Part shown: positions 1-11,570 of the stretch, one piece after another
Layout of the letters: each line of letters opens with the position of its first letter
Numbering within the stretch: position 1 is the stretch's first letter
Source of the DNA: Micrasema longulum
Lineage: Eukaryota; Arthropoda; Insecta; Trichoptera; Brachycentridae
Assembly (NCBI GenBank): GCA_022494885.1
Contig: JAGVSM010002887.1
Span: forward strand, 1 to 64,000
Direction: 5' to 3'
DNA: 64,000 bases
The notes under the pieces: model-generated
Seen by the model: the letters and a program-made list of their open reading frames with translations, nothing else
Database searches by the model: none
What the model was told of the DNA's origin: nothing
Program-made: the position numbers and the translations under genes

Positions 1-473
1 CTATTTTCTTATATATTATGTGTCATTAGATTTACAGTGGATTTTTTTAATTGGCTTAAGTATTGTTAATATTTTCTACTTATTTTGTTTATGTAATAGC
101 TGTAAAAACCCCAAATAAAATAAAATATCTTATCTATTATTTTTTATTACATGGCATCATATATTTTGAATTAACTTCACCTAGGATTTTATGCAAAATT
201 TATTTAATGAATTTTAAGTAATTTGGGTTATTTTAAGTGCATTTCTTTAAATAGACCTAAAGAAAACTATTTATAATGAGAATATTTTCACCTAAAATAC
301 AATTGATTCAAATGAAGAAGAGACCGACTGAACTTCACTCGATTTCCTTAAACAGGTTTTTTCCTGAGAGGAGCCACAAAATAAATTTGAAAGATTAAAT
401 ATAATAATAATAATATCTGAAGCATTAACTTTGTGGTCAAACATTTTACTAAATATATTAAATATTTGTATGT

Positions 474-525
474 AACCACTTACCGACTTTCTTATGTCAA
501 CCAGTTTTGAGACGTACCCGTCTCT
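474..525 (+). repeat. Solo arm of the CCGACTTTCT..GAGACG repeat
   Basis: ACCACTTACCGACTTTCTTA and CAACCAGTTTTGAGACGTAC match the arm at 3166-3213 with a few changes. Confidence 0.5.
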
Positions 526-1510
526 TTGTCAGGATACCTATTTAACTAACATGCGAAACACACTATATGTTAAGTAAATAACAGCATTTATCGATATTAT
601 TCCTTGCCGATTACCTTTCGTTCCCATCCTTCCTTTGACCCATCCTTATGGTACCTACCTAACATCAAGATAGAAGATATTCAAAATTAGAAGATTCGGA
701 TTTAGAACAAAAACAAAACAACATTTTTGACTTGACATAAAATCGGATAAAAAGTGGTTGGAATCGTCGCGCGTCGTGGAAAACATTGTTCCATTTAATA
801 GTTCATTTTGTCATCCAGTGCCAGAAATTGAAGAACATTCAGATCATATTAAAGGTAGCTAGCTATCCATTCCATATTCCTATCCTTTCTCAAATATTTC
901 CCAATAACAAAACTGAATGAAATTCGTCTTTCATTTACAGTCCGCCTTTTCGTTATCACTATACAGTTTCACCATTAAAAATTCCCTTCATATTAAACAT
1001 CAATTATCTCAGTTTGGGGTTAGTGTGGCTTAACATGTTTTTAAACAACACCATCCACACATGAATTGGGCGTTTATGTAAGATACTACGTTAATTAAGG
1101 GAATATTAAACTTACAGAAACTTTGCATTTTATTTCCAAAAGTTTATTAATTATTCCTCATGTTTAATCTGCGATAATCACTATGTGCACATGTAATTAG
1201 ATTTTTTTTAATTCGTCATAAAATCGTATGTTTGATTGAGAGATATCAGGAATGTCAACTTTACCTTCTTAGATAATACAGGAAAAACATATTACTTTCT
1301 TTTTAGAAGAAAAACACGTATTCTGTAAATCCTGCACAGTCCATAATACTATGGAGTTGCATTCATGCATATGTATGCATAATGTACATTGTACTCGTAC
1401 ATGCAACGGATGTTAAAGTAGGATTGATTACATTCATAAGTAATTATTTTTTTCTTCTTTGAATATTAAAAGAAATAGTACGTACGCAATAAATATGTAG
1501 TTGGATAATT
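526..1510. other. Gene-free AT-rich stretch
   Basis: No recognisable repeat or gene. One short protein-like frame (about 745-860, SDKKWLESSRVVENIVPF then FCHPVPEIEEHSDHIK) is followed by GTAGCT; treated as unproven. Confidence 0.4.
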
Positions 1511-1556
1511 TATATAGCGCCATTTTTGTGAAAATCACCTCAAGGGCGCTGTCCAA
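1511..1556 (-). repeat. Isolated 3' tip of the CR1/L2-like LINE
   Basis: TATATAGCGCCATTTTTGTG followed by CACCTCAAGGGCGCT matches the tip at 59436-59485. Confidence 0.5.
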
Positions 1557-1574
1557 TTAATAAATATCCCAGTA

Positions 1575-1957
1575 CGTCTTGCAGCTACAGAGCGCATGGA
1601 CGGTTGGGATTCTAGTTCCTCGTTTTCAATTAAGATCAATCAAAAATTATAACAGATATGAGCTAGATTACAGGACGTCTTGCAGCTGCAGAGCGCATAG
1701 ACAGTTAGAAATTTAGCCCCCATTTACACATTTTAAAAATTGACAAATAAATTTAGGGTATTAATGATACTAAAAAAATAAAATAATATGAATAATAAAA
1801 TAGATTAAGATTACAACACGTCTTGCAGCTACTAAGCGCATAGACGATTGGAATTCTAGACCACATTTATAAAATTTAGGTATTTTTAAGTTGGTATATG
1901 AAGCTAGATAACCAATCATCGTGCAGCTACAAAGCGCATGGACGAGTGGAATTCTAG
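1575..1957 (+). repeat. Four spaced copies of a ~40-bp unit
   Basis: Copies at 1575-1615, 1676-1716, 1819-1859 and 1920-1957, consensus CGTCTTGCAGCTACAGAGCG then CATGGACGGTTGGAATTCTA. Start spacings are 101, 143 and 101 bp, and spacers differ. Confidence 0.75.
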
Positions 1958-1959
1958 CA

Positions 1960-2470
1960 AAGTTAGAATGATATCAATAAATTTATAAAAAATAGAGCAT
2001 TGTAGTAAGTTTGTCAAGTGTTCATGCCAAGAAGTAAGCAATAAAAACTAAATAAATAAAGCACTGTATCAACTCCATGGTTAACAAAGGGAGATAGATG
2101 TCCGATGAGAATCTTTTGTAGACAGTAGGTAGATACCGTCACCATGTGGCCCACTGGCTGCTGGAGAATATCTGGAAACGCACGTGTGTAGACAAGTGTG
2201 TACGCAAACCATAAAGGTCAAGCAGCACTACAGAGTCGCTGCACTTCAGCGGCGCTGCGCGATAAAATTTTGTATGGAGTAACGCGCTGTGTAGTGCAGT
2301 GGTGGTATGGTTTGTTTCATCCAAAACTCAAATGTTTTTTTAAATATTATAATATTATTTAGATATTTTTAATACAAAATTTTGTGACTTCAAAAAAAAC
2401 TTTTTGGAACGCTGTAAAATGAAACATCTGCCAGTGTGTAATAAGTTTATGTTCCTTTAATTATTAACAT
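1960..2470. other. Gene-free stretch
   Basis: AT-rich apart from a GC-richer patch at 2135-2325 (contains GCAGCACTACAGAGTCGCTG and GTAGTGCAGTGG); nothing identified. Confidence 0.4.
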
Positions 2471-2475
2471 ATTAC

Positions 2476-2720
2476 AACAGAGATAAAGAACATTAAGGAG
2501 AAGGTAATATAGAAGTCCAGGCATCTACAGGGCTTATGACCTGTCATTAGCTGGTTTAAGTGACCACTTTACACACTGTGTAACATTCAGGTCATAAGCC
2601 CTGTAGATGCCTGGACTTCGATATTACCTTCTCTTAAATGTTCTTCATCTCTGTTGTAATATGTAAATATAAACAGCTCCCCAGGGAGTTGAATCCAGTC
2701 TTTGTCTACAAAAATTTGGA
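2476..2720. repeat. Foldback copy of repeat family C
   Basis: CAGAGATAAAGAACATTAAG..GTCCAGGCATCTACAGGGCT at 2478-2535 pairs with 2587-2658 (AGCCCTGTAGATGCCTGGAC..CATCTCTGTTG). The flank GTTGAATCCAGTCTTTGTCT follows. Further copies at 11222-11570, 14385-14515, 21140-21225 and 57150-57330. Confidence 0.65.
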
Positions 2721-3160
2721 CAAACTGAAAATATTGTCCTTTAATTATGTTTATTTTATTAAAATATAAAAATTTTGAATTGGTCAATTATATTATGAAA
2801 ATCCCTCCTCCACTCCTCCACTCTACTTCCTCATCCCTTAACCTTCTTACGAGCTCTTTTTTTCTCATGTCTTTTATAATATATTATTTTTCTCTTTACT
2901 TTACTGTTCTCTCATTATATTTGTGAAAAACTTTAACTGGATGCATATACTAATTTTTATATTTTGTATTCTTATAAAACAACTGTTGTTTTTCCTTAAT
3001 AAATAAAAAAAAAAAATTAAAAAAAATATTTGATTATAAAATTTGTATTTTTTTTTCTCTGTTATATACTGAGTCAAAGTCAAAGTCAAACATTAGAAAA
3101 TTGTAAACATTTTCTTGCTTTGTTTATAATTGTAAAATAAACGTACTAGAAAATATTCCA

Positions 3161-3345
3161 GAACCACCACTTACCGAATTTTCTATGTCTACCGGTTTCG
3201 AGACGTTCCCATCTCTTCGTCGCGCCATTTATAATAACACCAACATGCAAATCCTACTTTATACCTTTACATGGTTCTTCACCGACTATTTTGGTGAAGG
3301 GTACGTCTCTAAACCGGTAGACATAGAAGAGTCGGTAAGTGGTTG
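3161..3345. repeat. Foldback with CTATGTCTACCGGTTT arms
   Basis: CCACCACTTACCGAATTTTC and TATGTCTACCGGTTTCGAGA on the left pair with 3303-3345 (CGTCTCTAAACCGGTAGACA, GAGTCGGTAAGTGG). A solo arm lies at 474-525. Confidence 0.6.
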
Positions 3346-3403
3346 TAAAGGCATATTTACTAACATATTTATTGAAATGTTTGACCTTGTTAATGCTCTA
3401 ATT

Positions 3404-3795
3404 TTCTTGACTCCTCTTTCACAGTAGTAGCAGCTCGATTGTGGAATAATCTACCTACTTATGTTATATTCAAATCAAAATTGAAACGTCACAATCTTTG
3501 AATGTGGTGTGAGATGTTTGAGATGTTCCTTTCTCCTTTTTCTTTTCTTCCCATCCCTTCTCCACTCCTCTCTTTATAGTATAGTGTAAATTGTTAGTTA
3601 TTTTTTGTTTTAAATGTTAGTATGAAATTATTAGATTTTGCATATTTACCTAGAATATGTCCTTGTACTTTTGATTTTCTCAAACAGAACGGTTTGGGTA
3701 GATAGGAAGAAATTTCCTTAAAGCAATATGCCCGCCCTTATATATGTATAAATTGTTTGGATATATAAAGTTTTGAATAAATATTTTATTTTTAT
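3404..3795 (+). mobile_element. LINE 3' end fragment (ORF2 C-terminus plus 3' UTR)
   Basis: A short frame at 3410-3501 reads VVAARLWNNLPTYV and ends KLKRHNL-stop, the usual C-terminus of Jockey-like ORF2 proteins (..AARLWNSLP..). The following UTR contains AAGCAATATGCCCGCCCTTAT and ends in AATAAA-rich sequence. The same UTR tip recurs at 10915-11025 and, inverted, at 12255-12370. Confidence 0.7.
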
Positions 3796-5049
3796 TAAAT
3801 ACTACATTGATACTGTGTCAAAGGTTTGCTGAACCGTTAAAAATGAATAAAATGGATATGTACCACTTTTCAACAACACAAAATTAATGTTTCAAATATA
3901 AATTTTATAAAAAGTGATCTATTTTTGCGTATCGATTTAGTTTAGTTGAGATAACTAATCATTTTTTCAAAGCTACCGACTTTATGTTGCTCATGACAAT
4001 ATGACAAACAAATATATGTACCTATAATAGTTTCCACGTAAAAATTAAACGTGAGATATGTAATTGTGCGCTGGTTAATAATATTTTTAAAAATATTCAC
4101 TAAATAGAATTAGTTAAGATTCTGTATTCTGTATTCTGTCCGCCTGGGTTCGTGCATGTACGCCCTGTGGGCAAATAACAGTAAAGGTACAGACGGACCT
4201 ACATTGGCGCCTCACAGATGCAGTTCTGACCGGCAGAAATGCAGCAAAAATAAAACCATGCACTTACGAAAGCTCGGCGTGATACCAACTAGAAATCTCA
4301 AAACTGTATTATTTTATTTAAAATTTTATTGAACGTATTTTGAATTGCACACAATTTGCATTTAAAAAATACAAAAAAGATCATAACATAATAATTAACA
4401 ATCCTCACCGATCCAATTTATATGGCGTGTCGACGGTGATCTTTTTGAAAAGGGGCATAATATTAATACTACTAATCATTGCATTCAAATCTACTACCTA
4501 AACTGCATTTTAAGAGCGAGGAAAAAAACTGTTAATTTATATTTAACTGGGGTGTTTTACAAATTTTAAAAATTAAACAATTTATGTTTATTTCATGTAG
4601 GTTTGCTTTGATTGTCGTTGGTAAAAAATAAAATATAGCCAACGCGTCTTATTTATTAAAAACAGTTGCTTGATAAGTATCTAAATAATAATAATAAATG
4701 CTATTTAAAATCGATTAAAATAATATGTTTGGCAAAAATAAACTTTCATTCGATTAATATGGACCGATTTTTTTTTCGTACTCAAATTGAATTTTCACAC
4801 AGAACACAATGAATATCCATATAAATTCAATGCTTAGTAATGAACTGAAAATAAATATTGTAAAGTATGTCAGGTTCTAGCTAGGGTGTTCTATCCTTTT
4901 TTACTTTCTCTGTGCGCGTATGTCGTGACAAAATGTAAAGTTACTATAAACGATAGGATAACAATATAATTTTTAGAAAAACTTCTAGAACGTTTTTGTA
5001 AAAAAACTTGCGTTTTCAAAAATTTTGTAAAAATATTTTTTTAAATAAC
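3796..5049. other. Gene-free AT-rich stretch
   Basis: No gene or repeat recognised; a GC-richer patch at 4135-4270 (TCTGTATTCTGTATTCTGTC short tandem at its left edge) is unassigned. Confidence 0.4.
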
Positions 5050-5160
5050 CGTTTTCGTGGTAGCGTCGAGGAATCACGAATTAGCGGTTCAAAGTTCAAA
5101 CACCGCTCTACCACAACTCAATTTCAGTTTTCTAACATAGTTATTTATCGACTTGTCAAA
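5050..5160 (+). repeat. SINE family B, partial
   Basis: CGTGGTAGCGTCGAGGAATC head, GTTCAAAGTTCAAACACCGC box, CAACTCAATTTCAGTTTTCT body. Confidence 0.45.
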
Positions 5161-5679
5161 AGTGGCACAAAATTTTAATACTCAAAAATTAAAAATTAAT
5201 CGTAATTTATTTTTCTGACAAATAAAAATTGTATTAGATTGAATAATTACTCGAACGGCAATATTATCTCCATTTTACCTTCACTGTAATCACTTTATCT
5301 TGTTAATTGGAGCTATTAAATCATATAATTATTGTTTTAGAAATTGAGTTAATATCTTTTTTTTTTTTTATTTTTTATTAACATACACGGCATAATTGCC
5401 TTTTACAAATTTATAATATAAACATATAAGGTTTGATATTTTTTAAACTACATATTTGCACTCAAAACTTAGGAACAATAATCAAGCCTAAAAATTATAT
5501 AACATAATATTTAAGAAAAAAAAAGTTTAAATAAAACAAAAGTTTGAAATAAAAAGTATACGAGAACTTTAAAAATTAATATAAAAAGTAAATCAAATTT
5601 TAAACATAATAAGGTTTATAATAAAAATATATATAAAAACAGAAAATCATATATGAAGTAACTACATTAAATATGATTA

Positions 5680-8493
5680 CTACTCATCTTTGAAAAAGTT
5701 TATAAGGTTTGTTCTATAAGAACAATACCCCACATTAAATATATCCGATATGTGGGAACAACTATTGCCGAGTTCATGAAGTCGGCTCAATACGGCATTA
5801 CAATCATACACTGTGCGTGAGTTACTACTGCAAAACGGTGGCACCCGCCTAGTTATCCTTCCAGGCACCCTGAAGTTGACGAGTGACAAAAGTTCTGGGC
5901 AATCCCATATAGAATGCACAATTTTATACAAATTTAACAGGTCTATAATTTTTCTTCTATCGTTAAGTTTAAGCAAATTTAATGTTTTTAATAAAAAATC
6001 GTAATTTAAAAATTCATGACTAATTCCAAGTTTAAAATTTATGTATCTTAAGAATTTTTTTTGGACCCTTTCCAGAGAATTTTGATGACAATTGTAGTAA
6101 GGAGTCCAAATTGTCGAGTTGTACTCTAACTGACTTCTCACTAAAGAAGTATACATCAACTTCAAAGTGCCTATGTTTTTGAATTCATTAGTCACACGTA
6201 ACACGAATCCCAACATTTTCAGAGATTTACTAGTTATGTTGTTAATGTGACTAATGAAGGATAATTTTTGGTCGAAAATGACGCCTAAGTCACGCACCTC
6301 AGAAGTTGAGATTAATTGAGTATTTCCCATCAGATAATCGAATAATATGGGATTTTTTATTCTAAAAAATCTCATTACCTGGCATTTTTTAATATTCAAT
6401 TGCAGTTTATTAGCAGAGCACCACTGAAACATTTTATCTAAATTACGCTGCAGAATATTACAATCATTTACAGTATTGATTATTTTAAAAATCTTCATGT
6501 CATCGGCAAACAGCAATATCTCCACATCATCAAATACATCCATTACATCATTAACAAAGATGATGAAAAGTATTGGGCCCAAATGGGAGCCCTGTGGAAC
6601 TCCACTAGTAGCACAGAAAGTTTGGGACAAAGTGTCACAAATTTTTACCGTTAATGTTCTATCAGTCAAGTAGCTTTGAAACCATTTAATCATAGGACCA
6701 CTTATTCCTAGTTTAGATAGTTTGGCGATAAGAATTTTTAAACACACTTTGTCAAAGGCCTTACTAAAATCAGTGTAAATAGAGTCTACTTGTTTTCTTA
6801 ATGTAAATGAATTAGTTATGACATTTTCGTATAATATTAAATTAGTTAGCGTAGATCTAGCAGACATAAATCCATGCTGAGAAGTGGTTATTATATGCTT
6901 TAAGTTAGTTGATGCAAGTAATTTATATAAAATAATTTTTTCAAAGAGTTTGGGGATGGCAGATAATATACATATTGGGCGATAATTAGTTATGTCACTC
7001 CTATCACCACTCTTAAAAATTGGAGTAAGGAAACTGGATTTCCATACAATAGGAAAGTGTCCCTCAGACAAGGATTTATTGAAGATTATATACAAAGGAT
7101 ACACAAGATAATCAACACATTTTTTCAAAAACATAGATGGAATTTTATCAGGGCCACAACTGCATTTAGATTCAAGTTGTATGATGCTGTTTTTAATGTC
7201 TTTTAATTGAATATTAAGAATAGATAAATCTAGGTTAGAATTACTATTTAATTCGGGTAAACAAGTATTCTCTGAATTATTGTCATAAACACTTTTAAAA
7301 AAATCGCCGAAAAGATTGACTATGTCGTTTAAATTGTTTCCAGATTTTAAGTTATAATGCATAACATTTGGTAAGACGGTATTATCATTTTTAAGGCTTT
7401 TGGAATAATTGAATATTTTTTTTACATTGTTATTTACGGAATTTTCAACGCTTCTTATATAACTTTCATGGCAAAAACGAGAGAGCTTATTACACTCTCT
7501 TCTCAACCACTGAAAATTTATGTAATCAGACGAATTTCTCGACTTTTTGTAAATTTTGTGTGTAATTTTTTTCTTAAAAATTAGATCTATTAATTCTCTA
7601 CTAAACCATATAGGAAAATTAGAAGTTCTACTTTTAGATATTGGAACATGTAAATCAATAATATTATTTATTATATTATAAAATGTATCAACAATACTGT
7701 CCAAATTACTGTCCTGCAAAAAAAACCAATCAGCACTAGAGAGAGATTCGCAAATGATTTCATAGTTCGCTTTGTTAAAATCACGATAAGACGTTGTTGA
7801 AGTAACATTACGTAGATTTAAATCAGGAATAATTATATCCAAAACTGGATGATGAGCATCCGGAGCGAAAACAACATCAAGAGACTCACTTACAGAAACC
7901 GATGCATCACTACAAAATATTAGGTCCAGTATACGGTTGTTTTTGTTTTTTACCGAATTTAATTGAAGCAGATTTAGGAACTGGGACATTTCAATTATTT
8001 CTCTTTCGACAACGGTTGAATTATTATAGTTAACGACTTCAGCGGGTAATGCCTCAACATTATCCCAAGTAATATTAGGGAGATTGTAATCTCCAATAAC
8101 AAGAAATTTTGCGTCCGGATATAAGAATTTCATGTGTTCAACCTCTTCACAGTGATTCTGATATACAATCGGATCAGACAGCGGTGGAATGTATACACAG
8201 CCAATCACTATTTTTAACTTATTTACACTAATTAATACGAAAATGTGTTCGATATTTTCATGAACTGTTTTTAATTTTCTAGACACTATTTTTTTATTTA
8301 CAGATATCAATATGCCACCTCCTCTTGTTTTGTCACTTGTCTTCTTACTTCTATCCAGTCGATAAATGTTATAGTTATGCATTCCTAATTCAGAAGTATA
8401 TATATCTTTATGAAGCCACGTTTCTGTGAAAATGAAGACATCGTATAATAAGGTGGGAGTGGTTTTTATAAATTCTTGGAGCTTTGTGCACAT
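5680..8493 (-). CDS. LINE ORF2: AP endonuclease and reverse transcriptase
   Basis: 937 codons from the ATG at 8493; the frame is open further upstream (to about 8570, encoding LLKFLYQNLRG), so the true start is earlier and overlaps the end of ORF1. The protein nicks target DNA and reverse transcribes its own RNA. Residues 20-30 hold IFTETWL (endonuclease Glu), 134-139 GDYNLP, 212-216 DAHHP (canonical SDHxP has Ser where Ala is found here). RT motifs: DFSKAFD at 575-581, GVPQGSHLGP at 631-640, FADD at 662-665 (the catalytic Asp pair), NIKKC after it. No RNase H domain. The short C-terminal domain has a WTPYYNCHQNSLERVQKKFL segment typical of Jockey/CR1-type elements. Clade assignment is approximate. 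Confidence 0.88.
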   Translation of the reverse strand: MCTKLQEFIKTTPTLLYDVFIFTETWLHKDIYTSELGMHNYNIYRLDRSKKTSDKTRGGGILISVNKKIVSRKLKTVHENIEHIFVLISVNKLKIVIGCVYIPPLSDPIVYQNHCEEVEHMKFLYPDAKFLVIGDYNLPNITWDNVEALPAEVVNYNNSTVVEREIIEMSQFLNLLQLNSVKNKNNRILDLIFCSDASVSVSESLDVVFAPDAHHPVLDIIIPDLNLRNVTSTTSYRDFNKANYEIICESLSSADWFFLQDSNLDSIVDTFYNIINNIIDLHVPISKSRTSNFPIWFSRELIDLIFKKKITHKIYKKSRNSSDYINFQWLRRECNKLSRFCHESYIRSVENSVNNNVKKIFNYSKSLKNDNTVLPNVMHYNLKSGNNLNDIVNLFGDFFKSVYDNNSENTCLPELNSNSNLDLSILNIQLKDIKNSIIQLESKCSCGPDKIPSMFLKKCVDYLVYPLYIIFNKSLSEGHFPIVWKSSFLTPIFKSGDRSDITNYRPICILSAIPKLFEKIILYKLLASTNLKHIITTSQHGFMSARSTLTNLILYENVITNSFTLRKQVDSIYTDFSKAFDKVCLKILIAKLSKLGISGPMIKWFQSYLTDRTLTVKICDTLSQTFCATSGVPQGSHLGPILFIIFVNDVMDVFDDVEILLFADDMKIFKIINTVNDCNILQRNLDKMFQWCSANKLQLNIKKCQVMRFFRIKNPILFDYLMGNTQLISTSEVRDLGVIFDQKLSFISHINNITSKSLKMLGFVLRVTNEFKNIGTLKLMYTSLVRSQLEYNSTIWTPYYNCHQNSLERVQKKFLRYINFKLGISHEFLNYDFLLKTLNLLKLNDRRKIIDLLNLYKIVHSIWDCPELLSLVNFRVPGRITRRVPPFCSSNSRTVYDCNAVLSRLHELGNSCSHISDIFNVGYCSYRTNLINFFKDE

Positions 8494-8537
8494 TCCTCTA
8501 AGATTTTGATATAAAAATTTAAGTAACGATATTTTTT

Positions 8538-8723
8538 TTAGTTTTTTGGTACAGTGGAAACTATTTTTGGTGTGGAATTTATATATTTTATAGTCAAATG
8601 TTCTTCACCATTACTTGTCCTGGATTCCAACTCGCTTCTTAGATCGGTTAGGTGATTTCTTTGTTTGATTGTAAGGTCAGGTTTCATTTTAACACCCCCA
8701 GATAATTTTGTCTTAAAGCGCAA
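8538..8723 (-). pseudogene. Tail of LINE ORF1 (5'-truncated)
   Basis: 61 codons ending at the stop that overlaps the ORF2 open frame by a few codons, separated by an eight-A run. No zinc knuckle or RRM is visible in what remains. Interpreted as ORF1's C-terminus from position only. Confidence 0.45.
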
Positions 8724-8999
8724 AAGCCTTTTGGTTGATTAGACAGTCTGTATGATTAGACAGTTTTTCACCTACCGGGAGAAGTGTTTCTACTGCACGC
8801 AACGGCGAGCAACCGAGAATATGTGGAGATACTTTATTACTTCCAGTGACGTAGGATATTAGTTTTTACAACGTTATTTATCTAATCAAAAGCTTATAAT
8901 AGTCCTGCCCAATGAGATTTTGGTCCTCTGTAATGAATTAGAAAATTACTTTAATTGGAAGTAAATAATGCGATCTATTTTGGCATAATGTTAAGTTAT

Positions 9000-9285
9000 T
9001 TACAAACATTAATATATCGTCGTTGCACATCAAATATGGGCTATGTGACTCGGATCACATTCTGAGAAAATTATCAAATGCGACTTTTTGGCTTAAAGTA
9101 ATAAATATTTAAATAAACATATTACTTTATTGAAAAACACTGTATTTTTCCTACTTCTTCCATACACAGAAGTGTTATTTTTGGTTTAGGTTTTTTTTTT
9201 AAAATTGTTTTTATCGATTTTCTCAGAACGTCCTCCGAGTCACATGGCCCATATTTGAAGCTCAATGACGATATGGTAAACAAGT
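9000..9285. mobile_element. Foldback element around 9.0-9.3 kb
   Basis: Arm from about 9000 (ATATCGTCGTTGCACATC, then CAAATATGGGCTATGTGACT) pairs with 9210-9285 (inverted CAAATATGGGCCATGTGACT, CTGAGAAAAT). Long, slightly diverged arms and a short loop. Confidence 0.65.
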
Positions 9286-9289
9286 GCAT

Positions 9290-10914
9290 GTTTAATATCG
9301 GCACAGTGTTTTTTTTTTGTTTTTACGTATGAATTTTTGCTAACTTGTAAGGGAGAGTTGGACCAAAAAAGTGTCATGATCATCATTACTATTTCTCGTC
9401 CACCCTGTCACAAATATAACTTTAGGCATGGTGGGTGAACTTCCTTTTAAGGATTTTTATCTGAAAGCAGCCATCGAGTCGAAAGCACTCATCCATGGTT
9501 CTGATTCTATTTCACACACAGAACTGTATTATTCATCCACCCGGATACATTTTTTTTATAATCGGGTCGTTAAATAGAATATCTGTATTTTTAATGAAAA
9601 ATGTAAGTAGTTGTTTCTCAAAAATATTTTGATTTTGCCTATATCAATTGTTTTCTCCATCCTCACAGGCACAAAATAAAAGAATCATAATCTTTATTTC
9701 ATTTTCGTCAAAACTGACATAATAAGTAACATGAAATGGACGAGTAAGTTGTTGAGATAAAACAAACTACTTTGAGAAAAACGCAACTAAAATTCTAGTT
9801 CTATCTTTTTCAACATATTTTTTGTAGTTATCGCTTACATGATACCTAAAGATATTTAACAATACTTTATCATTGTATATTTTTGCACCACAACCGACCA
9901 AAAGGCCTAATTATCGCCTATTTAATATGAAATGTTAGTTGAAAAATAGGATATATATTTAACATATTAATTTTACAATTCAATTAATGAAATTATTCTA
10001 ACCACCTGTTATCGGTAGACAAGTACTTAATTTGTATCAATCGCATATTAATCAAACTAATGCAATAATAATAACGTAGTTTTTGGATAACTGTAAAATA
10101 CATTAATTATAGGTTTTTTTTGTTAATAAAATTGAACTGAGGAAAGAAAACAGCTTCTTATATATATTATTAAATATACATACTTGTTATGTGGTTTTAA
10201 CTTTATGAAATTCGCAAGCGAAATCTTATTTAAAAATGTACTTTTTCTGACTCACCTGTTTACAAAACAGCATCTTTCTCAGTAAACTTACACATAAAAA
10301 CAGTATTCAGCACAGCACATTAAGATGTCACTTTAGAAAATGAATCACAATCCTCAGCTGTATTTGTCACAATTGTATTTTAACTATATTTAGAAGATTC
10401 GTCGTGTTAGTGAGACGCCAATGCCTCAGTAGTCCGTATATACTTCTCGTTGCATCTGATATTTCTGGATTGGTCATACACCATATTTGTATTATGCTAA
10501 AGGTCTCGAGATCTTAGTCGAACTCAACACCCGGCCACCAGTGGTCCTCTTAAACACGAGCATCTACGTACGAACTGACCAATCCGGTGCTACTTTGAAA
10601 GTTACCGTTATTCGAGAAATTCTCGCCAGCATAACAAATAATTGTTTTCATTTTTTCGAAAAGTTTTTTGTGAATCGGTGGAATATCTTTGATCAAAATG
10701 ACGAGTATTATGTCTAACCCCGCGCATGGGTAAGATTCAATATAAATTTTTATTTTTATCATTTCGTATAAATATTTTTGTAAGCCAGTTGAACATTTTA
10801 ATGAATTTTGGTATCTCTATTTTTAGGAATATTATTTTAATATATGTGTAGGAATATTATTATATAAGACTTTTAAGTAGAACTTATTATTTAAAAATAT
10901 TTTAATGGAATTAA
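9290..10914. other. Gene-free stretch
   Basis: AT-rich. A patch at 10385-10720 has higher GC and paired open frames on both strands but no recognisable family; treated as noncoding. Confidence 0.4.
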
Positions 10915-11025
10915 ACGATATTTTGGGTAGGTAGGAAGAAATTGCCTTAAGGCAATATGCCCGCCCTTATATGTATATAAATTGAATGTGTATAAAAAGT
11001 GTTAAATAAATAAATATTTTACGCA
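10915..11025 (+). mobile_element. LINE 3' UTR tip (same family as 3404-3795)
   Basis: GGTAGGAAGAAATTGCCTT, then GGCAATATGCCCGCCCTTAT and a TAAATAAATAAATA tail, matching the 3' tip at 3690-3795. No coding part is attached. Confidence 0.65.
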
Positions 11026-11221
11026 TGTTAATTATTTATTAAAGTTAGTAAATACGTTGTACACATTTAAATATTATAAAATGATAATTAATCAATCTTA
11101 TTACAATACCAATATAATCATATAATCGGTCAGTTATATATTTATGAGGAATTTTAGCGGAATCAATGTATCTAATTACCGATTATAAATTAAAACTTTA
11201 TTATAAATATTACACAAGTTT

Positions 11222-11570
11222 AGCATATTACACCAGAGATGTAGAACGTTTTAGAGAAGGAAATATTGAAGTCTGTTTACAGAGATCAGTCATTGGCTGG
11301 TTTAAATGGCCACATTACACATTGTATAACATTCATCATCCTGCCTATGTTTAAACATCCATATTCCTTCAATACTTCCATATCTTGTTTTCTGTAAAGT
11401 TTTGGCGCTGAAACTTTTATTGATGCGGGTGAGATTCATCTGACTAAATGGCTAGACTTCCATGTTCCTTTCTTAAAAATGTTTTCCATCTCTGTTGTCA
11501 TTTCTTAATAACTTCCTAGGGGGGTGAACTCCAGTCCATGTTTACAAAAATTTAGACACACTCCAAATAT
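11222..11570. repeat. Second foldback copy of family C
   Basis: AGAGATGTAGAACGTTTTAG..GGTTTAAATGGCCACATTAC on one arm, and ACTTCCATGTTCCTTTCTTA..CCATCTCTGTTG on the other, with a longer loop than at 2.5 kb. Confidence 0.55.

Larger units (their letters stand above)
5355..8735 (-). mobile_element. Nearly complete non-LTR retrotransposon (LINE, Jockey/CR1-like)
   Basis: Minus-strand element with a 3' poly(A)-like tail (T-run at 5358-5370), 3' UTR to 5679, ORF2 and the tail of ORF1. It appears 5'-truncated near 8735. ORF2 has no stop or frameshift, which suggests a fairly young insertion. Target-site duplications could not be identified by eye. Confidence 0.85.
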
